This document shows positions 1-6,529 of a DNA stretch of 6,529 bases, piece after piece. The number at the start of each line of letters is the position of its first letter. Within the stretch, counting starts at the first letter, position 1. Below the pieces are notes generated by a model. It was not told where the DNA came from. It ran no database searches and was given only the letters and a program-made list of their open reading frames with translations. The DNA is from Candidatus Terraquivivens yellowstonensis (GTDB taxonomy: Archaea > Thermoproteota > Nitrososphaeria_A > Caldarchaeales > Wolframiiraptoraceae). The position numbers and the translations under genes were made by a program. The stretch spans positions 1 to 6,529 of the forward strand of contig JAKCEW010000026.1 in assembly GCA_023539445.1 (NCBI GenBank). Direction: 5' to 3'.

Positions 1-2
1 TC

Positions 3-3000
3 GCAGAAAAAGACAAAGCTATTGGGGATTTGAGTGCCCAGCTTAGGGAGCGGGAACGGGCTGAGCAAGAACTGCAGCGGAGGTTAAAGTGGAAGCGGTA
101 TCGTTATGTTGACCTCCTAATGGACTTCTGGTGGTACGCCCGCCACCCAAAGGTAATGGTCAAGGAGGTTCTGAGGTTATCAGGTAAGAACGTTATCAAA
201 ACTGCGATTCTATTTTATAGGAGGACTATTGCCCGTTTTCAAGGGTATGTTTTCAAAGATGCTGAAGAAATACTGGAATATCTTAAGAAGCACTTGCAAG
301 ACTTCGATGTGGTGTCTTTTGATATGTTCGATACATTGGTAACAAGGAGAGTGGAAGCGCCGCGGGTTATACAAGAACGTGTTTGCAAGTATATCTCCGA
401 ATTGCTGAAGTCAGAGGGTAAGTATTTTTCGCCCGAATACATCCAACACATGCGAGATGTGGTGGAGAAAAGCCTTAGAGAGAAAGCGGTGCAAGAGGGA
501 TTTGACGCAGAATGTCGCTTGGAGGCCGTCATAGCTGAGCTATTCGTCAGGCTTACTGGCCAATCAAGTAATGCCGATCTTGTTGCGAAGGTTCTACAGT
601 TTGAATTGGAGCAAGAAATAAATGCTGCTGTACTTGTTCCTAATATGTTGAAATTGTTGGAGTACTGTCATTCCCAAGGGAAGCGAATTGTGATAACTTC
701 AGACATGTACCTGCCGTCGGATTATCTGAAGAAGATTTTGGACAACTTAGGGGTCGGAAAATATATTGCTAGGGTCTATTGCTCTTCTGATACGTTACTC
801 AATAAAGGCTCTGGGCGCCTCTATGGGTATCTCGTGGAAACAGAGCGTGTAGATCCTGTACGAGTTTTTCACATCGGCGACAACTATTACGGTGATTTTG
901 TTATTCCACGCCGGCACCATCTCTCCGCGTTTTGGTTTATAAGTGGCAAAGAGGCCAAGCGGCGACGTACTTTATGCAACTTAAAAAGAAAGGCACTTCG
1001 CGATCCTTGTGCCCAATGGAAGTATTTGCAGAAGGTTATTGATCCATATCCCCAGCAGAGCAACGCTAGCGAATTTTATAAGCTTGGCTATTTTGTCATA
1101 GGTCCGGTGCTAGCAGTTTTTATGCACGCCGTTGCCAAGAGGGCTTTGGAGCATCAGTTGCAGCGGTTGTACTTTTGCTCGCGCGATGGCTACCTTTTAA
1201 AGAAGATCTACGAGATTATCCGTTCAGAAGGTTATCGCTACTCGGTCTGTAGGCCTCCTCAAGGTCAATACCTATTCGTAAGTAGGTTGGCAACGGCGTT
1301 GCCCTCAGTTAGGAACTTTGGATTACGTGAGCTGGAGTTAGGATTTTGGAGAGAAAAAACGCATAATTTGCGAACACTATTGCGCGGCTTTAACTTGCAG
1401 CGAGCTGACATCTTGAAGGTGGCTGAAAGGTATGGACTCGCAGAATTTGACCAACCGATTACAAATTGGCGCGAGTTTGGACCCCTAATTAAATTGATTC
1501 GGGATAGGGATTTTCAACGCTTAGTTCACGAAGAGGCAAGCAGAGCGCGTAGTTATTTAAAAAGCTACCTTGAACAAGTTGGTTTCTTCGCTTCATCACC
1601 AATTGGACTTATTGACGTTGGGTGGAATGGTACCACGCAGCTGAACCTGGAAGTTGCTTTTGGGGACTGTAAACGGTGGCCATTGGTATACGGTTTTTAC
1701 TTGGGCTTAGTTTATAATCCATTTGCACGGTTTTCTCTTCCAAGGTCGCATAAAGAGGGGATTCTCTATGATTGGCGAAAGCCCAGGACTGATGGACTTA
1801 GTTATATAAAGTTGGCCGATCTTTTTGAGGAGGCTTGCCAGGCCCCCCATCCAACCGTTGTTGATTACCGCTTGAGTAAGGGGGGTAAAGTGGTGGTTCC
1901 CGTGTTTGGGAGCGTAAAGCAGGCAGAGCTAGCACAACGGTCAATGATTAGAGAAATACAGCGTGGAGTGCTGACTTTCGCACGAAACTATGCTGAAGCA
2001 CTTTCCCTATGTGAGTTCGATCCGGATGCTTTGGTGCTGGGTGTCACGCGTGCGTTCTTGGGATTTACCATGTTCCCGCGGCGGAGCATCGTTGAAAACA
2101 TTGCAAAACTCGCTCACAGTGTTGATTGGGGTTCAGAGGGGTGTTATCAACTAGTTTCTCGCAACGTCACGAAAGCGCGGTGGAAACAAGGCGCGCTAAG
2201 CCTCAGGGGATGGGGAGCGTTGAATTGGGGAATTTATGCCTTGGTATTAGTGAGAGCTTTCGGAAAAAGGCTCTGGAATTTCATTTTGCGCTGGCGGAAA
2301 CATAGGTCAACTGTGGGAGAACTGTTAGTAGGCCATAAGTATGAGCAACGTATCATGCCAAAGGCGGATTATTTGGACCGTGTGTACCTGCGTTTTGGCA
2401 CTTTTGCTCGGTATAACCCTTGTAGGCTTAGCATATCGATTGAGGACGAAGTCGGGAACACGCTTAGGAAGGTTATAATTAATGGGGCGGATATAAAAGA
2501 CAATGAATATCACATGGTAACGTTTGATCCAATACCTGGGAGCAAAGGTCGAAAGCTTTGTGTAACAATTGTACCACTAGATTCGAAACCTGGTAATGCA
2601 GTAACTGTATGGTGTCGTAGGTCTTGTAAAAATTCTGCTGGTCCCGTTATAATAGATGGGAAGGAATTGGATAACGTGGAACTAGACTATGTGCTGGGCT
2701 ATCGAGAAAATCAAGGAGCGCAGCAGGATGCTTTACCATTGAAGATAAGCGTGGTAATAGTGACATGGAACGCCTCTGCATACATAGAAGATTGCTTAAC
2801 TTCTCTAGAGCGCAACGACTTGAGGAACGTTGAGGTACTCGTGATCGATAATGGATCAACTGATGGTACTGTATCCCTCGTAAAAGAGAGATTCCCGTGG
2901 GTGCGGGTTTACCCACTTGATAAGAATTTAGACTTTGCGAAAGCAAACAACCTTGCTTTTAAATATGCACGAGGACAATATGTTATAACATTGAACCCAG

Positions 3001-3779
3001 ATACCAAAGTACCTGATGATTTTTTGACAAATGTAGTTAAAATTATAAATTCCCTAAAGTCCCGTAAGGTAGGTGCCATCAGTTTTACGATAGATACGCA
3101 GGGCTCGCTAGTGAAGTATGCGCCGGTGTTCATAAGGAACAACAGAATCGTTGGACCGGACTCCGTGGAGCTTCTCAGTAAGCCGGTCTATTGTTTGGCC
3201 CCGTGCGCAGCTGCAGCCGTGTATTCACGCGAAGCCCTAATGGACGTGGGGGGGTTTGATGAGAGCTTTGTCTCAAATTGGGAGGACCACGATATAGGTT
3301 ATCGGTTATGGATAAGGGGATGGCCATGCATTCATGTGCCTGATATCGTAGTGGAACATATCGGTGGGGCGGCCCTTCCGATGGATAATCCCCAGCGACA
3401 AAGACTTATGGTAAGAAACAAATTGCTTACCTATTTTAAGAATATAAATAATTCTCATACAATGATACAAATAGTAGCTGCAGAGGCATGGAATGAAACT
3501 TTTTGCTGGCTCAAGAGATTTGCATGGACAAACCCGGTCGCTGCAATTCGTGTGTTCTTTTCACGTGTAATGGGAGTGATCGATTTTTGCAGAATGGTCC
3601 CTCACACTGTATCTGAGCGAGTCACTATACAACGAGGAAGAGTACTAGATGACGAGGACATTTTTAACCTCACTTGTGGCCAGATACAATGGCGGTATCG
3701 AGATGTAAGTAATGGTTGTAACTATGGACCAAGCATGGGTGCAGGAGCCAATAGTGTAGGTGCCAAGACAGATAATTAG
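3..3779 (+). CDS. Multidomain HAD hydrolase (COG5610-like) - beta-sandwich - GT2 glycosyltransferase, 5' end outside window
   Basis: This is probably a cytoplasmic glycan-assembly protein joining a HAD-type hydrolase to a GT2 sugar transferase. The frame is open from nt 3, before the TTG at nt 30, with no convincing start or Shine-Dalgarno, so the gene enters from upstream; 1258 residues are visible. Numbering from that TTG: a charged heptad-like coiled coil up to about residue 20. HAD domain at about 90-310, with motif I FDMFDTL (D98), ITSD (T223/S224), K259 and HIGDNYYGD (D284, D289). The long COG5610-type second half, about 350-740, carries FCSRDGYL (D386) and IDVGWNGTTQ (D529). A strand-rich segment at 762-892 is a predicted beta-sandwich, possibly glycan-binding. 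The GT2 domain starts at about 906, with DNGSTDGT (940-947), NPDT (989-992, DXD-like) and GGFDE followed by NWEDHD (E1085, D1086, D1088, catalytic-base region). The tail (from about 1165) ends in a Gly/Asn-rich stretch. The GT2 fold is certain; the sugar and acceptor are unknown, and the HAD substrate is not inferable. Confidence 0.9.
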   Translation, partial: AEKDKAIGDLSAQLRERERAEQELQRRLKWKRYRYVDLLMDFWWYARHPKVMVKEVLRLSGKNVIKTAILFYRRTIARFQGYVFKDAEEILEYLKKHLQDFDVVSFDMFDTLVTRRVEAPRVIQERVCKYISELLKSEGKYFSPEYIQHMRDVVEKSLREKAVQEGFDAECRLEAVIAELFVRLTGQSSNADLVAKVLQFELEQEINAAVLVPNMLKLLEYCHSQGKRIVITSDMYLPSDYLKKILDNLGVGKYIARVYCSSDTLLNKGSGRLYGYLVETERVDPVRVFHIGDNYYGDFVIPRRHHLSAFWFISGKEAKRRRTLCNLKRKALRDPCAQWKYLQKVIDPYPQQSNASEFYKLGYFVIGPVLAVFMHAVAKRALEHQLQRLYFCSRDGYLLKKIYEIIRSEGYRYSVCRPPQGQYLFVSRLATALPSVRNFGLRELELGFWREKTHNLRTLLRGFNLQRADILKVAERYGLAEFDQPITNWREFGPLIKLIRDRDFQRLVHEEASRARSYLKSYLEQVGFFASSPIGLIDVGWNGTTQLNLEVAFGDCKRWPLVYGFYLGLVYNPFARFSLPRSHKEGILYDWRKPRTDGLSYIKLADLFEEACQAPHPTVVDYRLSKGGKVVVPVFGSVKQAELAQRSMIREIQRGVLTFARNYAEALSLCEFDPDALVLGVTRAFLGFTMFPRRSIVENIAKLAHSVDWGSEGCYQLVSRNVTKARWKQGALSLRGWGALNWGIYALVLVRAFGKRLWNFILRWRKHRSTVGELLVGHKYEQRIMPKADYLDRVYLRFGTFARYNPCRLSISIEDEVGNTLRKVIINGADIKDNEYHMVTFDPIPGSKGRKLCVTIVPLDSKPGNAVTVWCRRSCKNSAGPVIIDGKELDNVELDYVLGYRENQGAQQDALPLKISVVIVTWNASAYIEDCLTSLERNDLRNVEVLVIDNGSTDGTVSLVKERFPWVRVYPLDKNLDFAKANNLAFKYARGQYVITLNPDTKVPDDFLTNVVKIINSLKSRKVGAISFTIDTQGSLVKYAPVFIRNNRIVGPDSVELLSKPVYCLAPCAAAAVYSREALMDVGGFDESFVSNWEDHDIGYRLWIRGWPCIHVPDIVVEHIGGAALPMDNPQRQRLMVRNKLLTYFKNINNSHTMIQIVAAEAWNETFCWLKRFAWTNPVAAIRVFFSRVMGVIDFCRMVPHTVSERVTIQRGRVLDDEDIFNLTCGQIQWRYRDVSNGCNYGPSMGAGANSVGAKTDN

Positions 3780-3788
3780 AATGCCGAG

Positions 3789-3794
3789 AGGAGG
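3789..3794 (+). promoter_or_regulatory. Strong Shine-Dalgarno (AGGAGG)
   Basis: A perfect AGGAGG lies 9 nt before the ATG at 3804 and about 10 nt after the stop of the large gene. It is the best ribosome binding site in the window, yet the reading frame it serves stops after 25 codons, immediately before the next glycosyltransferase. It may therefore load ribosomes for that gene through coupling. Confidence 0.7.
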
Positions 3795-3803
3795 CTATTC
3801 ACA

Positions 3804-3881
3804 ATGTTCCGCATAGAACTGGCAGCTGGGACCCTGAGAGCGGGGCTGGGGAAGGTGGCCGGCGAGGATGGTACATTCTAA
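3804..3881 (+). CDS. Possible 25-aa leader peptide or interrupted N-terminus before the GT-B gene
   Basis: This is a small ORF: ATG at 3804, TAA at 3879-3881, preceded at 9 nt by AGGAGG. The peptide begins MFRIELAAG and ends AGEDGTF. It has no signal peptide, membrane segment or family motif that I recognise. Its TAA directly abuts the GTG at 3882 in the same frame, so ribosomes ending here could restart at the GTG, or a single lost stop would fuse the peptide to the downstream protein. By hand count 47 of 75 sense bases are G or C (about 63%), with many GGG, CTG, GTG and GCC codons, visibly richer than the AT-leaning sequence on both sides. Alternatives are a remnant of a deleted gene or a 5' end broken by a nonsense mutation. 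Its translation is unproven. Confidence 0.4.
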   Translation: MFRIELAAGTLRAGLGKVAGEDGTF

Positions 3882-5252
3882 GTGGAAACATCACCGGCCA
3901 GATTTGAAGCAGCTCGCATGCCTCCGAAGTTTTGCGATGTAGCTCTTATTTACGGTTTTGTAGCAAATACAACTCGTTATCGTTGTCTTCACGCCCAAGA
4001 ACAATTGCAGTTGGCAGGGCTGAAGGTAGTAACTGTACCCCTGAGGGAAGAAAAGCTACTCGAGATAGTCCGTGAGGCAGCTATTGTCGTTTTGTGTCGG
4101 ACTCCTTATGATAAACAAGTGAAGAAAGTTATTGATTTTGTACGATTAGAAAGCAAACCCGTTGTTTTTGATATTGATGATTTAATATTTGATGAGGAAA
4201 TTTATCCTGCTGTTATACAGCCGCCGCATAGCTTAGGAATCCTTTCAGCCTTAGAACGGTTCTTATTCAAGGATGAGGCTCACCGTTTTGCTGAGTGCAT
4301 AAGAAAAGTAGGCAGCGTTGTAGTCAGTACTGATTTCCTTGCACAAGAGGTGCGGAAACTTGGGAAACCCGTATGGGTTCATCGCAATGCATTCAGTATG
4401 GAGATGTTGCGACTCTCAAATCAGGCCCTTAAACAAAAACCGGATCCATCCAGAGGGAGAATTGTTATTGGTTATGCCAGTGGAACACCAACCCATGATC
4501 GGGATTTCCAAGTAGCCCAACCGGCCCTCAAACGTATCCTTGAAGAGCATCCAGAAACGGAACTACGGATAGTAGGGTATCTCAGCACGCATTTTAACTG
4601 GGGCTCGGTAAAGAGCAGGGTAAAGTACGTACCCTTCGTTCCCTGGCAGGAACTCCCATTCCTCTTGGCTCAGTTTGACATTAACATTGCTCCTTTGGAT
4701 ATCAATAATCGCTTTTGCCAAGCTAAAAGCGAAGTTAAGTATATTGAAGCAGGTCTTGTAGCTGTGCCAACAGTTGCTAGTCGGATAGGAGCATTTGAAT
4801 ACGCCACGCACAATGGCAAGACAGGACTTCTTGCGGAAACAGGGGAAGACTGGTACCGATGTTTAAAAATGCTTGTTGCGGATTCTAAATTCCGCCGTGA
4901 ACTTGGTGAACGAGCAAGAGAAGACGTTCTTACTCGTTATCACCCATCTGTGCGGGCCAAAGAGCTCATAAATACTCTTAACGAGATCGGAAAGACAATA
5001 TATGGCCGCCCGTTTTGGTCAGAGCAGGAAATACCGCATGTTGACCTCCAGACCTTGAATCAATGTTATAGCAAACAAGAGGGGCGGGTTTATACCTTTG
5101 AACTATCCCCCCATCCGAAGAGATCACTTGTGGCAAAGGCATGGGCTATTCTTCGGGATAAGGGTTTGCGGACTTTCCTATTATTTGCATTGTTTTTTGT
5201 CGTCCGGCGTATTTCGCGATTCCGCAAACCGGAGCGGCACGATGTTTGTTAA
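3882..5252 (+). CDS. GT-B fold glycosyltransferase (GT4/glycosyl transferases group 1-like)
   Basis: This is a predicted retaining glycosyltransferase moving a sugar from a nucleotide donor to a growing surface glycan at the inner membrane face. The N-terminal Rossmann half begins at CDVALIYG (residues 18-25), followed by TRYR (31-34) as in the 'TRYR' GT subgroup, and FDIDDLIFD around D97-D100. The C-terminal half has IGYASGTPTHDRDF (about 196-209), LRIVG, and the donor-site segment KSEVKYIEAG (282-291; K282, E289) followed by VPTVAS. About 80 further residues end in LRTFLLFALFFVV (429-441) between basic residues, plausibly a membrane-contacting tail. The start is ambiguous. GTG 3882 abuts an in-frame TAA and has only a distant GAGG, while ATG 3918 (residue 13) has no clear Shine-Dalgarno but sits just before the first beta strand. 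With the ATG the protein is 444 aa, with the GTG 456. The 3' end overlaps the next gene by 11 nt, indicating translational coupling. Donor and acceptor cannot be told. Confidence 0.9.
   Translation: METSPARFEAARMPPKFCDVALIYGFVANTTRYRCLHAQEQLQLAGLKVVTVPLREEKLLEIVREAAIVVLCRTPYDKQVKKVIDFVRLESKPVVFDIDDLIFDEEIYPAVIQPPHSLGILSALERFLFKDEAHRFAECIRKVGSVVVSTDFLAQEVRKLGKPVWVHRNAFSMEMLRLSNQALKQKPDPSRGRIVIGYASGTPTHDRDFQVAQPALKRILEEHPETELRIVGYLSTHFNWGSVKSRVKYVPFVPWQELPFLLAQFDINIAPLDINNRFCQAKSEVKYIEAGLVAVPTVASRIGAFEYATHNGKTGLLAETGEDWYRCLKMLVADSKFRRELGERAREDVLTRYHPSVRAKELINTLNEIGKTIYGRPFWSEQEIPHVDLQTLNQCYSKQEGRVYTFELSPHPKRSLVAKAWAILRDKGLRTFLLFALFFVVRRISRFRKPERHDVC
5231..5234 (+). promoter_or_regulatory. Ribosome binding site deciding the ATG 5242 start
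   Basis: GGAG lies 7 nt before ATG 5242, inside the end of the upstream glycosyltransferase gene. It supports the ATG over the in-frame TTG at 5098, which would impose a 155-nt overlap and a 48-residue extension unlike any GT4 N-terminus. Confidence 0.65.
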
Positions 5253-6393
5253 AGGCGAGGAGAATCCGCCTTATCCTGTTGGGATACTGACTGGTTCTTC
5301 TTACGATATAGGTGGCGTGGAAAGACATATTCTCTTGTTGGTAAGTTACAGTGATCGAAAGCGTTTCCGCTTCATAGTGTTTGCTCCGCCAAGATTTTTA
5401 GAACTGCTATCTGATTTACGACTTGATAATGTAAAACTGGTCGAGTGGAAAATGCGAACCAAGTGTGACCTCTATGCGATTTGGGACTTGTGGACAAAAC
5501 TTCGAAGTAATGAAGTTAAAGTGCTTCATATACATGACCCCCGTTCCGGAGCGGTAGGACGCGTGGTGGCTAGAATATTGAAAATACCCGTTGTTTACAC
5601 AGTCCACTTGCCACCTTACTATTATGTAACAAGGGTAAGAAAAAGGTTGTACCAATTAATAGAGGGGATTTTGAACAAAAGATTTACTAGCCGCGTGATC
5701 TATGTATCTCATAGTGTGCGTGAAGAGGCATTACGTGCTCACCTCGCTCCTAAGAGTCGCTCGTTGGTTATTGAAAATGGTGTTCACCTAGAAAAATACA
5801 CTAAGCCTGCAGATCGCACAGCAGTGCGAAGGGTTTTGAATACCCCAGAAGAAGCCGTGGTGTTCTGCTTTGTTGGTCGTCTTACTGAGCAGAAAGGTAT
5901 TGATGTTTTTCTGCGTGCTATCAAAATGTTGCCCGGTCAGAGCGGTGCCTTTCGGGTCTGGTTGGTTGGTGATGGACCTCTGCGGTCTGAGCTCGAACAA
6001 TATGTGGCAAAAGAGAATTTGGGCTCAATAGTACAATTCTTGGGTTACAGAAGTGATGTTCCAGAGATATTGCAAGCTAGCGACGTTTTTGTTTTGCCGT
6101 CGCGATATGAGGCGATGCCGATATCTTTGCTTGAAGCCATGGCTGCAGGGCTGCCGTGTGTGGTGACCAGCGTGGGGGATAATGCAAAAATAGTAGAAGA
6201 TGGCACTACAGGCATCGTGGTACCCCCTGAAAATCCTGAGGCATTAGCAACAGCGCTGCGGAAAATGTTAGCTGACTCGGAAATGCGGCAAGCGATGGGT
6301 GAGGCCGCGCGAAAGAAAGCCCAAGAATACTCCGTCGAACGGATGGCTGCCCGAATAGCAGAAGTTTATGAAGAACTTTTGAAGCGGCCTTAG
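5242..6393 (+). CDS. GT4 family glycosyltransferase, 383 aa
   Basis: This is a typical retaining GT-B enzyme using a nucleotide-sugar donor, acting in the cytoplasm on a lipid-linked or membrane-near acceptor. The length of 383 aa is normal for GT4. Numbering from ATG 5242: VGILTGSSYDIGGVERHI near the N-terminus carries the acceptor-side GGVE glycine loop. HIHDPRSG followed by VVYTVHLPP and VIYVSHSV are usual N-domain strands, and VIENGVHLEKY is the interdomain linker. The C-domain has FVGRLTEQKG (R213, K218, which bind the donor diphosphate in the family), LVGDGPL, FLGYRSDVPEIL, and the EX7E motif YEAMPISLLEAMAAGLP (E290, E298), followed by VEDGTTGIVVPP. No signal peptide or membrane helix is visible. 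The gene overlaps the preceding one by 11 nt and is followed after 48 nt by another glycosyltransferase. Sugar specificity cannot be read from these motifs. Confidence 0.95.
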   Translation: MFVKGEENPPYPVGILTGSSYDIGGVERHILLLVSYSDRKRFRFIVFAPPRFLELLSDLRLDNVKLVEWKMRTKCDLYAIWDLWTKLRSNEVKVLHIHDPRSGAVGRVVARILKIPVVYTVHLPPYYYVTRVRKRLYQLIEGILNKRFTSRVIYVSHSVREEALRAHLAPKSRSLVIENGVHLEKYTKPADRTAVRRVLNTPEEAVVFCFVGRLTEQKGIDVFLRAIKMLPGQSGAFRVWLVGDGPLRSELEQYVAKENLGSIVQFLGYRSDVPEILQASDVFVLPSRYEAMPISLLEAMAAGLPCVVTSVGDNAKIVEDGTTGIVVPPENPEALATALRKMLADSEMRQAMGEAARKKAQEYSVERMAARIAEVYEELLKRP

Positions 6394-6425
6394 CATTTCT
6401 GGCGTTGGTAAAGCTTTTGAGCGGC

Positions 6426-6432
6426 AAGGGAG
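6426..6432 (+). promoter_or_regulatory. Ribosome binding site for the gene starting at 6442
   Basis: AAGGGAG ends 9 nt before the ATG at 6442. It lies in the 48-nt gap after the GT4 stop, in which I see no terminator hairpin or promoter, so the next gene is probably on the same transcript. Confidence 0.6.
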
Positions 6433-6441
6433 AACCGAGGT

Positions 6442-6529
6442 ATGCGCATCTTGTTTACATATAGTTTAGTTGGTCGTGGTGGCGACGCTGTACAAGTTCA
6501 GGAGATAGCTCAAGCCTTGCGAAATCTAG
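6442..6529 (+). CDS. N-terminus of another glycosyltransferase (GT4-like), cut by the window end
   Basis: The ATG at 6442 follows AAGGGAG at 9-nt spacing and opens a frame of 29 codons that stays open to the window end. It begins MRILFTYSLVGRGGDAVQ and continues VQEIAQALRNL. A first beta strand of the MRILF type, then a Gly-rich loop GRGGD and a helix with an (A/V)Q..EIA.AL pattern, is the usual beginning of GT-B/GT4 glycosyltransferases, where the loop contacts the acceptor or donor phosphate. Its position in a run of glycosyltransferase genes supports this. Only about 8% of a normal GT4 chain is visible, so the family call rests on this motif and on context, and catalytic residues cannot be checked. 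Confidence 0.75.
   Translation, partial: MRILFTYSLVGRGGDAVQVQEIAQALRNL

Noticed and set aside
30-32. TTG at nt 30 as the true start of the large gene
   Set aside because: The frame is open and coiled-coil-like upstream to nt 3, and no properly spaced Shine-Dalgarno precedes the TTG. The gene most likely starts outside the window.
239-532. Minus-strand ORFs inside the large gene and the other glycosyltransferase genes
   Set aside because: They lie wholly antisense to strongly supported coding sequence, show no family motifs, and have Ser/Arg/Leu-rich translations typical of shadow frames.
3248-3254. Run of seven G in the GT2 domain as a phase-variation tract
   Set aside because: It is short, encodes the conserved GGFDE motif (GTG GGG GGG TTT), and the frame is intact. 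There is no second tract or other sign of slippage control.
3868-3941. ATG at 3868 opening a short ORF in another frame across the GT start
   Set aside because: It encodes about 24 residues of no recognisable character and runs through the well-supported downstream coding sequence. GAGG is directly adjacent to the ATG and so not usefully spaced.
5098-5241. TTG start at 5098 giving a 431-aa version of the GT4
   Set aside because: It would overlap the upstream gene by 155 nt and add 48 residues with no GT4 character. ATG 5242 has GGAG at 7 nt and begins just before the first beta strand.
6394-6441. Terminator or promoter in the gap before the last gene
   Set aside because: No GC-rich inverted repeat followed by a T-run, and no convincing -35/-10 pair, is visible in the 48 nt.

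Overview
The window is bacterial DNA of moderate G+C. All four genes that I can support lie on the + strand and are packed tightly. It looks like the inside of a surface-polysaccharide (exopolysaccharide, O-antigen or S-layer glycan) or protein-glycosylation cluster, because every recognisable gene encodes a glycosyltransferase. Purine-rich ribosome binding sites (one a full AGGAGG), a GTG start and many TTG/AGG codons would fit a Gram-positive or Firmicutes-like host. That host call is a weak inference, since no taxonomic marker gene is present.

Layout. Nt 3-3779 is the 3' part of a very long gene whose beginning lies before the window. Its product runs: charged coiled coil, HAD-type hydrolase of the COG5610 kind with a long conserved C-terminal half, a predicted beta-sandwich, then a GT2 (rhamnosyltransferase-like) glycosyltransferase. 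Nt 3780-3881 is a short, G-rich junction with a strong Shine-Dalgarno and a 25-codon ORF that ends exactly where the next gene can begin. Nt 3882-5252 is a GT-B glycosyltransferase with a hydrophobic, basic C-terminal tail. Nt 5242-6393 is a classic GT4 glycosyltransferase that overlaps the previous gene by 11 nt. From nt 6442 a fourth glycosyltransferase begins and leaves the window after 29 codons.

How they may work together. The genes are co-directional, with an 11-nt overlap and gaps of 102 and 48 nt, so they are probably one transcript. They would add successive sugars to a lipid-linked or protein-linked acceptor at the cytoplasmic face of the membrane. No polymerase, flippase, nucleotide-sugar synthesis, transposase, tRNA, rRNA or CRISPR sequence is visible.

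The least ordinary points are the modular HAD + beta-sandwich + GT2 chain and the junction at 3780-3881. There, three open segments in the same frame are separated only by single stop codons. This could be a leader peptide with stop-start coupling, an interrupted N-terminus, or a recombination scar.
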